A DNA stretch of 38,575 bases from JBLNBQ01 sp050260095 (GCA_050260095.1 JBLNBQ010000146.1:1-38575); one strand, 5' to 3'. Counted from the stretch's first letter, positions 26,411-34,602 are shown. Made by a program: numbers and translations. The notes: generated by a model from the sequence alone, not told the origin.

Positions 26411-26465
26411 GCAGGCGGGGGATTCGCCTGCGACCTTGACACTCCGGCGCGCGGCTGCGTATAAT
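26411..26465 (+). promoter_or_regulatory. consensus sigma-A promoter of the manganese unit, with an upstream hairpin
   Basis: TTGACA (26436-26441) and TATAAT (26460-26465) are both perfect consensus hexamers with an 18-bp spacer, the strongest promoter in the window. Transcription would start near 26472, just before the riboswitch. A perfect inverted repeat GCAGGCG-GGGGATT-CGCCTGC (26411-26431) ends four bases before the -35 box and could be a protein site. A strong constitutive promoter fits control at the riboswitch level. Confidence 0.85.
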
Positions 26466-26486
26466 CAATCCTAGCAAACTGATTCC

Positions 26487-26594
26487 CGAAGGGGAGTAGC
26501 TCGCAGGGCAACCTGTGCTGCGGGGCGTCAAGCCGGGGGACCGCCAACATCCCCTCGCTCCGCAGGCAAGCACCACTTGAGAGCAAGACCTTCG
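26487..26594 (+). promoter_or_regulatory. yybP-ykoY (manganese-sensing) riboswitch
   Basis: All conserved parts are present. P1 pairs CGAAGG (26487-26492) with CCTTCG (26589-26594). The first metal loop is GGGGAGTAGC (26491-26500); a CAGG-GCAA-CCTG hairpin follows; the third helix CTGCGG/CCGCAG (to 26564) holds the second conserved loop GCGTCAA; the last hairpin is CAAG-CACCA-CTTG; and AGCAAGACC closes P1. The pattern matches the Lactococcus riboswitch of known structure element by element. This class binds Mn2+ between the two loops and switches on export genes. Here the 3' strand of P1 is shared with the terminator that follows, so Mn2+ would prevent termination. Confidence 0.93.
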
Positions 26595-26634
26595 ACCAAC
26601 GCATGACGCGTCTGGTTGGAGGTCTTTCTTCTTT
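26585..26634 (+). terminator. riboswitch-controlled terminator
   Basis: AAGACC (26585-26590) pairs with GGTCTT (26621-26626), continued by CCAAC/GTTGG inside, then followed by TTTCTTCTTT. The left arm is the 3' strand of riboswitch P1, so the two structures exclude one another. The T-run is interrupted by two C, which predicts incomplete termination. Confidence 0.8.
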
Positions 26635-26665
26635 GCCAGACGCGGAGAAAGGACGGTCTCCGCAA

Positions 26666-27517
26666 GTGTTGAACCAGCTCAAAGTCACTGCACTCATGGC
26701 TCTGCTCACCGGTCTTCTGGTCTGGGTCGGCAACTCCGTCTTTGGGGCGCAGGGCGCCCTCACCTTCTTTCTGCTGGCGCTGGGGATGAACTTCTTTGGT
26801 TACTGGCACAGCGACCAAATTGCGCTCCGGATGACGGGTTCCCGTCCCTTGGCCCCGGCGGAGGCGCCGGACTTGCACGCTCTGGTCGCCACCCTGGCGG
26901 CTCGGGCCGGGCTGCCCGCCCCCCAGCTCTACCTGAGCGACGCCCTTCAGCCCAACGCCTTCGCCACCGGGCGCAACCCCAAACACTCCGCCATCGCCGT
27001 CACCACCGGCCTTCTGCACATGCTGAAGCGGGACGAACTGGAGGGGGTGCTTGCCCACGAGCTAGCCCACATCAAGAACCGCGACGTGCTGGTCGGCACC
27101 ATCGCCGCGGCCTTGGCAGGCGCGGTCAGCATGCTCGCCAACCTGGCCCAGTGGGGTCTCTTCTACGGAGGCGCACGGGATGACGAAGAGCGCGGTCCGG
27201 GCAGCCTGGTGGGCACACTGCTTACCGTGTTGCTTGCGCCGCTGGCTGCCGTGCTGATTCAGATGGCCGTCTCCCGCTCCCGGGAGTATCAGGCTGACGC
27301 CACCGGCGCCCAGTTCACCGGCCGGCCCCAGAGCCTGGCCAACGCGCTTCTCAAGCTGGAGCGGGGCGCGCAGTTGCGGCCGATGGAGGTCACGCCGGCC
27401 GCCGCGCACCTGTTCATCGTGAACCCCTTGAGCGGTGGAGGCCTGGTGAACCTCTTCAGCACCCACCCGCCGACCGCCGATCGGGTACGGCGCCTGCAGG
27501 TGATGCGGACGGCGTAG
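26666..27517 (+). CDS. htpX: HtpX-type membrane zinc metalloprotease (M48)
   Basis: A 283-residue protease. Two N-terminal helices (residues about 6-24 and 30-47) precede the M48 domain. The zinc site is H131-E-L-A-H135 with E207 (SREYQADATGA) as third ligand; the usual two helices lie between. HtpX cleaves misfolded membrane proteins on the cytosolic face. The preferred start is the GTG at 26666 (VLNQLKVTALMALL), which follows AAAGGA and lies after the terminator; an ATG at 26603 would sit inside the terminator hairpin. First gene under the Mn2+ riboswitch, 44 bases before the P-type ATPase, which is unusual for htpX. Confidence 0.9.
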   Translation: MLNQLKVTALMALLTGLLVWVGNSVFGAQGALTFFLLALGMNFFGYWHSDQIALRMTGSRPLAPAEAPDLHALVATLAARAGLPAPQLYLSDALQPNAFATGRNPKHSAIAVTTGLLHMLKRDELEGVLAHELAHIKNRDVLVGTIAAALAGAVSMLANLAQWGLFYGGARDDEERGPGSLVGTLLTVLLAPLAAVLIQMAVSRSREYQADATGAQFTGRPQSLANALLKLERGAQLRPMEVTPAAAHLFIVNPLSGGGLVNLFSTHPPTADRVRRLQVMRTA

Positions 27518-27541
27518 ATCCATCGCGATAGATCCATCGCG
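27515..27541 (+). repeat. 13-bp tandem direct repeat between htpX and the ATPase gene
   Basis: TAGATCCATCGCG occurs at 27515-27527 and again at 27529-27541. The first copy includes the htpX stop codon; the pair ends just before the GGAGGAGG of the ATPase gene. Could be slippage, or a site with a function. Confidence 0.8.
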
Positions 27542-27561
27542 TCGGGAGGAGGAACCGTCCG

Positions 27562-30309
27562 ATGAGAGAACAGCCCATCCCCGCGGCCCCGTGGCACACG
27601 CTGGTGGAAGAGCAGGTCTCCGCCGAACTTGCATCCTCGGTCACGACCGGTTTGACCAGCGACGAGGCGGTGAAACGGGCTGCCGAGTACGGCCCGAACG
27701 AACTGCCCGAGGCTCCGCCCCGTTCGTTGTGGAGCCGGGTGTTGGACCAGTTTAGGGACGTGCTGGTGCTGATCCTGCTGGCGGCGGCCGTCATCTCCTG
27801 CCTGCTTGGCGAGGTCGCCGACGCGGTGGTGATCCTCCTGGTGGTGGGGCTCAACGCGACGCTCGGCCTGGTGCAGGAGGCGAAGGCGGAGAAGTCGCTG
27901 GCGGCCTTGAAGAGACTCTCCCAACCGTCGGCCACGGTGGTGCGCGACGGTCACGTCTGCACCCTCCCTGCGGCGGCGCTCGTCCCGGGCGATCTGGTGG
28001 TGCTGGAGGCGGGGAACTTCGTCCCAGCCGACCTGCGGCTGGTGGAGGCGGTCAACCTGCGGGTCGACGAGGCTGCCCTCACCGGGGAGTCTTTGCCAGT
28101 GGAGAAGCAGACCGCCCCGGTGGCCGACCCCCGGGCGCCGTTGGGGGACCGGGTGAACCTGGCCTTCCGCGGGACGGCGGTGGCCTACGGGCGGGGCCGG
28201 GGCGTGGTGGTCGGGACGGGTCGGCACACCGAGCTCGGACGCATCGCGGGGCTCCTCGCCGCCCAGGAGATCGAGGCGACCCCTTTGCAGAAGCGACTGG
28301 CCGGCCTGGGCCAAACTCTCGCGTTGGCCGCGCTCGCCCTGGTGACCGCGGTCTTCCTGGCCGGGCTCTGGCGGGGCGAGCAGCCGCTGGAGATGTTCAT
28401 GACCGCCGTCAGCCTCGCCGTCGCGGTCGTGCCGGAAGGGCTCCCAGCGGTGGTCACCATCGTGCTGGCCCTCGGCGTGCGGCGGATGAGCCGCCAGCGG
28501 GCGATTGTCCGCCGGTTGCCGGCCGTGGAGACACTCGGTTCCGCGACGGTGATCTGCAGCGACAAGACCGGCACGCTCACGCAGAACCAGATGACCGTGG
28601 TGCGGGCCTGCGCCGGAGGGGTGGAGGTCGAGGTGACGGGCACCGGCTACGACCCGCAGAGGGGCTTCCGGTGGGGAGACCCAACCTCTCCCGCCGGCGC
28701 GGCGCCCCCCGAGCTTGACCTGCTCATCGAAGGCTTGGCCTTGTGCAGCGATGCCGGGCTCGAACGGCACGGCGACACCTGGTCGGCGGTGGGCGACCCG
28801 ACGGAAGTGGCCCTGGTGGCCCTGGCTGAGAAGGCAGGGCGCCCCAAGGCCCGCCTGGCGTCGGATTTTCCGCGCCTGTCCGAACTCCCCTTCGACTCCG
28901 GGCGGAAACGCATGACGACCGTCCATCGCCTGCCTGGGGGCGCCTCGGCACCCGCCGCCGTTCAGTCCCTGCTGCCTCACTTGGCAGGGCGGTACATCGC
29001 TTTCACCAAGGGCGGCTTCGACGTGCTGCTTCCCCTCTGCACGCGTTACCGGGAGGACGGCCGGAACTTGCCGCTGGATGAGGCACGGCGGGCCGCGCTC
29101 CAGGAACTCAACGACCAACTGGCCAGGGAGGCCCTCAGGGTGCTGGCCCTCGCGTACCGGACCTACGAAGAGCAGCCCGCCGAGGGAGAACTCGAACGCG
29201 ACCTGACCTTCATCGGGCTGGTCGGCATGATCGACCCGCCGCGCCCGGAGGCGGCTGAGGCGGTGCGGGAGGCGCAGGCGGCGGGAATCCGCACCATCAT
29301 GATCACCGGCGACCACAAGGCGACCGCCACCGCCATCGCCGAGCAGCTTGGCATCAAGCGGCCGGGCGATCTGGCCTTGAGCGGCGCGGAGTTGGAGGAG
29401 ATGAGCGACGCGGAACTCGCCGAGGCAGCCGAGCGAACCGCGGTCTTCGCCCGGGTCTCGCCCGAGCACAAGCTCCGCATCGTGGAGGCGCTGCGGGCCA
29501 AGGGTCACGTCGTCGCCATGACCGGCGACGGGGTGAACGACGCCCCCGCCCTAAAGCGGGCCGACCTCGGCGCGGCGATGGGCATCACCGGCACCGACGT
29601 GGCCAAGGAAGCCGCCGACCTGGTGATCACCGACGACAACTTCGCCACGGTCGTCTCCGCCGTCCGGGAGGGGCGGACCATCTACGCCAACATCCTCAAG
29701 GCCATCCGTTACCTGCTCTCGTGCAACACGGGCGAGCTGGCGGTGATCCTGGTGGCCATCCTGGCCGGCCTAGGCCGTCCCCTGACCGCCCTCCAGATCC
29801 TCTGGACGAACCTCGTGACCGACTCGCTGCCCGCCCTGGCCCTGGGGATGGAGCCTCCGGAGCCCGGCGTCATGAACCGGCCTCCACGTCCGGCGGAGGA
29901 GGGCGTCTTCGCCCAGGGACTGGGCTGGCTGATCCTGCTGGAGGGCGTGGTCATCGGCGCCCTCTCTCTGGCCGGCTTCGTCCTCACCGAACGCGCCACC
30001 GGGAGCCATGAGACCGCCGGCACCGTCGCCTTCTTGACGCTCAGCCTCTCCCAACTGGTCCAGGCGTTCAACACCCGGACCCGTCACGCCTCCATCTTCC
30101 GGTTGGGGTTCTTCTCCAACAGGCCGCTGGTCCTAGGCACGCTGGTCTCGGCGGGCCTACTGTTCCTGGTGGCCCTGGTCCCGCCGCTGATGCGGATCTT
30201 TGACGTCTCGCCGTTGACTACCGGCCAGTGGACTCTGGTCGCCGTTCTCTCTCTGCTGCCGCTCGTCCTCGGGGAACTGCGGAAGCTCGTCTGGCGGCCT
30301 GGACGGTAG
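27562..30309 (+). CDS. PII-type cation-transporting P-type ATPase, probable Mn2+ (or Ca2+) exporter
   Basis: A 915-residue pump with the usual order: N-terminal cation ATPase domain, TGES (174-177), phosphorylation site D334KTGTLT, TGDGVNDAP (654-662) and six C-terminal helices. Ion ligands are visible: P291-E-G-L-P in M4, N722 and E725 in M5 (SCNTGELA), N750, T753 and D754 in M6 (TNLVTD). Both SERCA sites I and II residues in these helices are therefore present. Close relatives are annotated as calcium pumps, but members under a yybP-ykoY riboswitch, such as Lactococcus YoaB, are linked to manganese. Position under that riboswitch makes Mn2+ efflux the best call; Ca2+ cannot be excluded. GGGAGGAGG precedes the ATG. 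Confidence 0.9.
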   Translation: MREQPIPAAPWHTLVEEQVSAELASSVTTGLTSDEAVKRAAEYGPNELPEAPPRSLWSRVLDQFRDVLVLILLAAAVISCLLGEVADAVVILLVVGLNATLGLVQEAKAEKSLAALKRLSQPSATVVRDGHVCTLPAAALVPGDLVVLEAGNFVPADLRLVEAVNLRVDEAALTGESLPVEKQTAPVADPRAPLGDRVNLAFRGTAVAYGRGRGVVVGTGRHTELGRIAGLLAAQEIEATPLQKRLAGLGQTLALAALALVTAVFLAGLWRGEQPLEMFMTAVSLAVAVVPEGLPAVVTIVLALGVRRMSRQRAIVRRLPAVETLGSATVICSDKTGTLTQNQMTVVRACAGGVEVEVTGTGYDPQRGFRWGDPTSPAGAAPPELDLLIEGLALCSDAGLERHGDTWSAVGDPTEVALVALAEKAGRPKARLASDFPRLSELPFDSGRKRMTTVHRLPGGASAPAAVQSLLPHLAGRYIAFTKGGFDVLLPLCTRYREDGRNLPLDEARRAALQELNDQLAREALRVLALAYRTYEEQPAEGELERDLTFIGLVGMIDPPRPEAAEAVREAQAAGIRTIMITGDHKATATAIAEQLGIKRPGDLALSGAELEEMSDAELAEAAERTAVFARVSPEHKLRIVEALRAKGHVVAMTGDGVNDAPALKRADLGAAMGITGTDVAKEAADLVITDDNFATVVSAVREGRTIYANILKAIRYLLSCNTGELAVILVAILAGLGRPLTALQILWTNLVTDSLPALALGMEPPEPGVMNRPPRPAEEGVFAQGLGWLILLEGVVIGALSLAGFVLTERATGSHETAGTVAFLTLSLSQLVQAFNTRTRHASIFRLGFFSNRPLVLGTLVSAGLLFLVALVPPLMRIFDVSPLTTGQWTLVAVLSLLPLVLGELRKLVWRPGR

Positions 30310-30460
30310 GGTCGCCGGGCGAGGGGGTAGGGACGTCGGCCGGGGCAGCGGCGCTGACCGCGTGGGTCTGGTCCCGCGCTGCCCCCGGTGCGACTCCGGT
30401 GAAGCCGAGCAGGGAAGGGAACAGGAAGAAGGCGACCGATCGCCGGCGAACGCGGGCCAT
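30218..30460 (-). pseudogene. truncated exported protein following the ABC permease gene
   Basis: The start is convincing: AGAGGGGGAG six bases before an ATG at 30460, then RVRRRSVAFFLFPSLLGF and an APGAA-type cleavage site, i.e. a signal peptide. It starts 24 bases after the permease stop, in the same direction. After about 50 codons the sequence becomes a shadow of the 3' end of the P-type ATPase gene on the other strand, to a stop at 30218. In similar operons this place is held by an outer-membrane-lipoprotein-sorting (LolA-like) protein. I infer that the body of such a gene was lost when the two regions were joined. It could still make a short 80-residue product. Confidence 0.5.
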
Positions 30461-30484
30461 CGTTTTCTCCCCCTCTGCAACCGG

Positions 30485-31753
30485 CTACTGCGCCCGCAGG
30501 GCCGTGCTCGGGTCGAGCCGCTGCGCCCGCCGGGCCGGGAAGTAGCAGCCCAGCGCCGGGACGATGATCCCCAAGACGAAGGAGTAGAGAGCCGGACCCA
30601 GGCGGAAAACCGGGTAGACCTTGGCCCGGAACAGGATCTCTTTACCGATCGTCTTCGTGGCGGAGGAGAAGTCGAGGCCGGTCGTCGCCAGCGCTTTGGT
30701 GATCGCTGAACCCACGGCCACGCCGCCGATGCTCCCCAACAGGCCCAGAGCGGCCCCTTCCAGCACCAGGAGCATGACGATCTGGCGTCCGGTGAAACCG
30801 AGCGCGCCCAGCATCCCGATCTCCCGGGTCCTTTCGTTCACGATCATCAGCATGGTGTTGATCACCACGAAGCTCGCGAAGAGCACGATGACGGCGTAGA
30901 GGATGTTGTAGTAGTTCCGGGCGAGGATCATGTAACCGACCATCGTGCTCGCCTTGTACCAGGGAATCGCCGTGTACCGGCCGGACGGTTCGCCCTCCCC
31001 CACGAACTTGGCGACCTCTGGCGTCACCTGCTGCGCCTTCTCCTGGCTCTGCGTCATCACGATGATCTCCGTGGCGGCGCCGTTCAGGTCGAGGAGGCGT
31101 TGGGCCGACGAGAGGGAGAGCATGACCGTCGACTCGTCGAGCTGGGCCAGTCCGGTGGCGAGGCTGCCCGCGACGGTGAAGGTCCGCCCGGCGAGCGACC
31201 CATAAGCAGTGTTGGCCACCAGGGTGACGTGGGAACCCACCTTAAGGCCCAGCTTATCCAGGAGGCGTTGGCCCATCAGCACCTCGCTCGCGCCCGCCCG
31301 GGGGAGCCGTCCCTTGGTGAGGTAGCGATCCAGATGGAGCGCCTCCTCCTTCGGAAAGTCGAGCCCCAGCCCCAACGCTCCTTCGGGTTCCTGGTCGCCG
31401 CGCGAGATCAGGGCGGCGAACCGGATCCGGGGGGTGGCGGAGGTCACTCCCGGAAGGCGGGAGAGCCTCTGGGCGAAAGACGAGACATCCTCGCCGTTCG
31501 GACCATCCACCGGGTAGCTGAGCGTGAGGAGCCGTTCTTTCTTCGGATAGGCTTTCTGCACCACCCGGATGTGACCGGAGCCGAACCGGATCGTGTCGTC
31601 GAGGAACGTGTCGATCATGCCACCGATTATACCCTGGGCGAAGACGACGATGGCCACGGCGAGACCGATCGCCAGCACGCTCACGGCGGTCCGGGTACGG
31701 TTGCGGCTCAGGTTGCGGAAGGCCATGTGAAGCAGGTACTTCACCTTTGCCAC
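30485..31753 (-). CDS. FtsX/LolE-type ABC transporter permease
   Basis: A 422-residue permease of the MacB/FtsX group: helix 1 at residues about 19-41, a large extracytoplasmic domain (42-265) and three C-terminal helices with the conserved NTMLMIVNERTREIGMLGAL and FPARRAQRLDPSTALR. These proteins do not import; they drive lipoprotein release, efflux or mechanotransmission with a LolD-type ATPase. It starts five bases after the ATPase stop, so translation is coupled. A related permease lies upstream of the ATPase; the pair makes a heterodimer. Confidence 0.88.
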   Translation of the reverse strand: MAKVKYLLHMAFRNLSRNRTRTAVSVLAIGLAVAIVVFAQGIIGGMIDTFLDDTIRFGSGHIRVVQKAYPKKERLLTLSYPVDGPNGEDVSSFAQRLSRLPGVTSATPRIRFAALISRGDQEPEGALGLGLDFPKEEALHLDRYLTKGRLPRAGASEVLMGQRLLDKLGLKVGSHVTLVANTAYGSLAGRTFTVAGSLATGLAQLDESTVMLSLSSAQRLLDLNGAATEIIVMTQSQEKAQQVTPEVAKFVGEGEPSGRYTAIPWYKASTMVGYMILARNYYNILYAVIVLFASFVVINTMLMIVNERTREIGMLGALGFTGRQIVMLLVLEGAALGLLGSIGGVAVGSAITKALATTGLDFSSATKTIGKEILFRAKVYPVFRLGPALYSFVLGIIVPALGCYFPARRAQRLDPSTALRAQ

Positions 31754-31758
31754 CCCCT

Positions 31759-32451
31759 TCAGTGGCGGCGCTCGTCGCCGACGATCCGCCCGTCGCGCAT
31801 GGTCACCAGGCGCCGGGCGTAGCCCATGACCCGCGGGTCGTGGGTCGAGAAGATGAAGGTCGTCCCCTTGGCCTGGTTCATCGCGAGCATCAACTGGAGC
31901 ACGGCCTCTCCGTTCTCCGAGTCGAGGTTGGCGGTGGGCTCGTCGGCCAGCACGACCGCGGGGTCTTTGACCAGGGCCCGGGCGATCGCCACCCGCTGCT
32001 GCTGCCCGCCGGAGAGTTCGCCGGGCCGCCGGTTCTCGAGGCCGGTCAGACCGACTTCTTCCAGCATCGCCGCCGCCCGCCGCCGGGCCTCCGCCGCGCT
32101 CACCCCGCCGAGGAGGGTCAGCGGCAGCTCGACGTTCTCCAGGGCGGTCAGCACCGGGATCAGGTTGAAAGTCTGGAAGATGAAGCCGATCTCCTTGCGC
32201 CGGACAGCCGCCACCTCGTTCGGACCCAGGCCGGAAACGTCGCGCCCGGCGAGCGTGAGCCGCCCGCTCGACGGGCGGTCGAGACAGCCGATCAGGTTGA
32301 GGGTGGTCGTCTTGCCGGAACCGGAGGGGCCGGCGAGGGCGGTGAATTCGCCTGCGGTCACGGTCAGGTCGATCCCGCGCAGCGCCGGTACGGTCAGCTT
32401 CCCCTGCGGATACTCTTTCGTCACTTTCTCGAGCACGACAACTGCGGACAT
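31759..32451 (-). CDS. LolD/MacB-type ABC transporter ATP-binding protein
   Basis: A 230-residue ATPase with Walker A GPSGSGKTT, Q-loop FIFQTFNLIPVLTALENVEL (the LolD/MacB form), signature LSGGQQQRVAIARAL, Walker B AVVLADEPTANLDSENG and H-loop STHD. It energises the two FtsX-type permeases encoded on either side. Ribosome site AAGGAGG lies seven bases before the ATG. The middle gene of the three-gene operon. Confidence 0.9.
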   Translation of the reverse strand: MSAVVVLEKVTKEYPQGKLTVPALRGIDLTVTAGEFTALAGPSGSGKTTTLNLIGCLDRPSSGRLTLAGRDVSGLGPNEVAAVRRKEIGFIFQTFNLIPVLTALENVELPLTLLGGVSAAEARRRAAAMLEEVGLTGLENRRPGELSGGQQQRVAIARALVKDPAVVLADEPTANLDSENGEAVLQLMLAMNQAKGTTFIFSTHDPRVMGYARRLVTMRDGRIVGDERRH

Positions 32452-32500
32452 GGTTGGTCCTCCTTCATAGCTGCCGGTTATCGGGGCAGCCTGCTTACGG

Positions 32501-33736
32501 TCACTGGTGCAGGGCCGTAGCCGGGTCGAGGCGGGAGGCCCGCTTGGCCGGGAAGTAGCTCACGAGGTAGCTGACGGCCGCCGCCGCGGCCCACGCCCCC
32601 AAGATGCTGGGGAGGTTCCAGACGCCTCGGATGTACCCCGTCACGGGCAGGCCCAGGTTCGACTGGGAGAGGGAGGTGGCGTTGAGCCCCACGAGCGTAA
32701 GGTAGGCCACGAACAGCGTCCCGGCGAGCGCTCCGAAGAACCCCCCGAAGAGCCCGATCCCCAGTCCCTCCAGCATGAAGATCCTTCGTACCTGCTTCTC
32801 AGTCATGCCGAGCGCCCGCAGCGTCCCGACCTCCCGCACCCGCTCGAAGCCGGCGAGGAGCACGTTGTTGGTGACGCCGAGACCCGCGATGAGCAGGATG
32901 AGGCCGACCACCATTCCCATGGCCGACTTCTTGGACTGGGTCATGGCCATCAGGTCGGCGGCGTAGTCCTCCCAGGTGTGGAAGTCGAGCCGCCCCGCCG
33001 CGCCACCCAAGGCAGCCTTGACCTCGCTCTCGAGCGCCGCCACTTGGCGGTAGCCGGCCTTCCCGGAGATCAGGATTTCGGTGGCCGCGCCGGCCAGCCC
33101 GGTGATCCGCTGGGCCACGTCGAGCGGCAGGTAGACGTAATTGTCGTTGACCGTCGGGTCGGGCGCGTTAAGAATCCCAGCCACCTCGAGGTCGACCGCT
33201 TCGAAGGTCGTGCCCTTGTTGCGCAGCACCAGGGTGAAGGTGTCGCCCACCTTGAGGTCCATGAGGTCGGCCAGACCCCGGCCGAGCAGCGCCTCGTCCC
33301 TCCCGGCCTGAAGGTACCGCCCGTTCTCCACGTCGTCGGCGATGCTCAGTACCGCTCCATCGTGGCGGGGATCGGTGCCGATCGCCTGCACCGGCAACTC
33401 GTCGGTGCCGTTGTTCAGGGAGGCCTTGAAGACGACCCGGGGGACGGCGCCCTTAACCCCGGAGAGCGACCGGATTCGGCCAGCAATCTGCGCCGCATCC
33501 GGGACGGCCGGCTGGAGCGGCAGCTCGGTGCGGTCTTTCCAGTAGCCGGGGGCCGTGATCGCCAGATAGGCGGTCTCGTGCTTCACGAAGCTACGGATGG
33601 ACTCCTCCTCGAAGCCGGCGTACAGGCAGTTTGAGGCGCCGAACAGCATCACGCCGAAGCCGATGACGGCCGCGGTCAGGAGCGTCCGGCGCTTGTGGCG
33701 CGACAGGTTCTTCAAAGCAAGGCGCAGTTCCAGCAT
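32501..33736 (-). CDS. FtsX/LolC-type ABC transporter permease
   Basis: A 411-residue permease like its partner downstream, with an N-terminal helix (TLLTAAVIGFGVMLFGASNC), a large outer domain and three C-terminal helices with FERVREVGTLRALGMTEKQV and FPAKRASRLDPATALHQ. About 30 percent resemblance to the second permease is visible by eye in the first 40 and last 150 residues, consistent with an old duplication. First gene of the operon, divergent from the TetR regulator. The upstream region holds a promoter and a palindrome. Confidence 0.88.
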   Translation of the reverse strand: MLELRLALKNLSRHKRRTLLTAAVIGFGVMLFGASNCLYAGFEEESIRSFVKHETAYLAITAPGYWKDRTELPLQPAVPDAAQIAGRIRSLSGVKGAVPRVVFKASLNNGTDELPVQAIGTDPRHDGAVLSIADDVENGRYLQAGRDEALLGRGLADLMDLKVGDTFTLVLRNKGTTFEAVDLEVAGILNAPDPTVNDNYVYLPLDVAQRITGLAGAATEILISGKAGYRQVAALESEVKAALGGAAGRLDFHTWEDYAADLMAMTQSKKSAMGMVVGLILLIAGLGVTNNVLLAGFERVREVGTLRALGMTEKQVRRIFMLEGLGIGLFGGFFGALAGTLFVAYLTLVGLNATSLSQSNLGLPVTGYIRGVWNLPSILGAWAAAAAVSYLVSYFPAKRASRLDPATALHQ

Positions 33737-33776
33737 TCAATTCACCATCATTTCGGGCGTAGTTCAGGCGGGTTTT

Positions 33777-33830
33777 TGAAACGAATTCCCGCCCGGGTTT
33801 CATATTATGCTTGCCCGGGGGCGCCGTCAA
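33777..33830 (-). promoter_or_regulatory. promoter of the ABC permease operon with a TetR-type operator
   Basis: On the minus strand TTGACG (33825-33830), a 17-bp spacer and TAATAT (33802-33807) form a good sigma-A promoter. A perfect inverted repeat TGAAAC...GTTTCA (33777-33802) begins at the -10 box and runs over the likely transcription start, where a repressor would block it. The divergent TetR gene begins 70 bases away, which supports local control. Confidence 0.6.
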
Positions 33831-33898
33831 GACGATTATGAAATGTTGGCGTTGATGGGTTTCAGCAATTCTGGTACGCTAAGGGAGAGGTGGCGCGG

Positions 33899-34495
33899 GT
33901 GAACGGGTTTGAGCGGCGCAGGAAAGAGAAGCGGGAGGCCATCCTGGAGGCGGCCTTTGAGCTTTTCTCGACGCGCGGCGTCGGGGCCGTGACCATCGCC
34001 GACCTCGCCAAGAAGGCGGGAGTCTCGCAGGTCACTATCTACAACTACTTCGGCAGCAAAGACGGGCTGGCCCGGGAGGTCTTTCACACCGTCCTGGACC
34101 GCCAGACCGCCGAGACCGAGCGGCTCCTCGCCAGCAACCTTCCGTTTCGGGAGAAGGCGGAGCGGCTTCTAATCGACAAGATGCAGCTGGTGACCGACCC
34201 CAACCTGGAGTTGTTCAGCAAGGCCTATCTGGAAGATCCCGACACCCAGCGCCTGATCGACGACTACTACGAGAAGACCGTCCCCGCCCTGGTCGGGAAG
34301 CTCATCGAGCAGGGCAAGGAGGCGGGGTACATCAACCCCGACATCGCCACCGACTCATTTCTGCTCTACATCGACCTGATCCGCCGGGGTTCGCTCCTGC
34401 CGGAGATCTACCCCGCGCTGAACGTGAAGAACCTCCGGGACATCGCCGAGATCTTCTTTTACGGGATACTGGGGACGGGGAAGCGGGAGCAGTAA
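33899..34495 (+). CDS. TetR/AcrR-family transcriptional regulator
   Basis: A 198-residue regulator. Residues about 10-55 form the TetR helix-turn-helix (ILEAAFELFSTRGVGAVTIA, then AKKAGVSQVTIYNYFGSKDG); the rest is an all-helical ligand domain without further recognisable motif. I prefer the GTG at 33899, eleven bases after AGGGAG; a GTG at 33890 abuts the ribosome site. Divergent from the permease operon and probably its repressor. The effector is unknown. Confidence 0.88.
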   Translation: MNGFERRRKEKREAILEAAFELFSTRGVGAVTIADLAKKAGVSQVTIYNYFGSKDGLAREVFHTVLDRQTAETERLLASNLPFREKAERLLIDKMQLVTDPNLELFSKAYLEDPDTQRLIDDYYEKTVPALVGKLIEQGKEAGYINPDIATDSFLLYIDLIRRGSLLPEIYPALNVKNLRDIAEIFFYGILGTGKREQ

Positions 34496-34573
34496 CGGCC
34501 AAAGGGAAGCGCGGAGCAGCCCAAGGGCAAGAGGAGCGGGAAGAGGACGGGCCGGGCCGGGCGCGCGGGCGGC

Positions 34574-34602
34574 TTGAAGTGGTAGCGAGTTGACGGTATA
34601 AT
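34574..34602 (+). promoter_or_regulatory. tRNA promoter
   Basis: TTGAAG (34574-34579), a 17-bp spacer and a perfect TATAAT (34597-34602) lie 11 bases before the mature tRNA 5' end. Confidence 0.75.

Noticed and set aside
26225..26464. Plus-strand frame before the manganese promoter
   Set aside because: Runs through the promoter, low complexity, no ribosome site or domain.
26603..26665. Upstream ATG start for htpX
   Set aside because: Lies within the riboswitch terminator; extra residues unconserved; the GTG at 26666 has a ribosome site and gives family length.
27289..29508. Long minus-strand frame opposite the P-type ATPase
   Set aside because: His/Gly/Arg-rich shadow of a high-GC coding gene.
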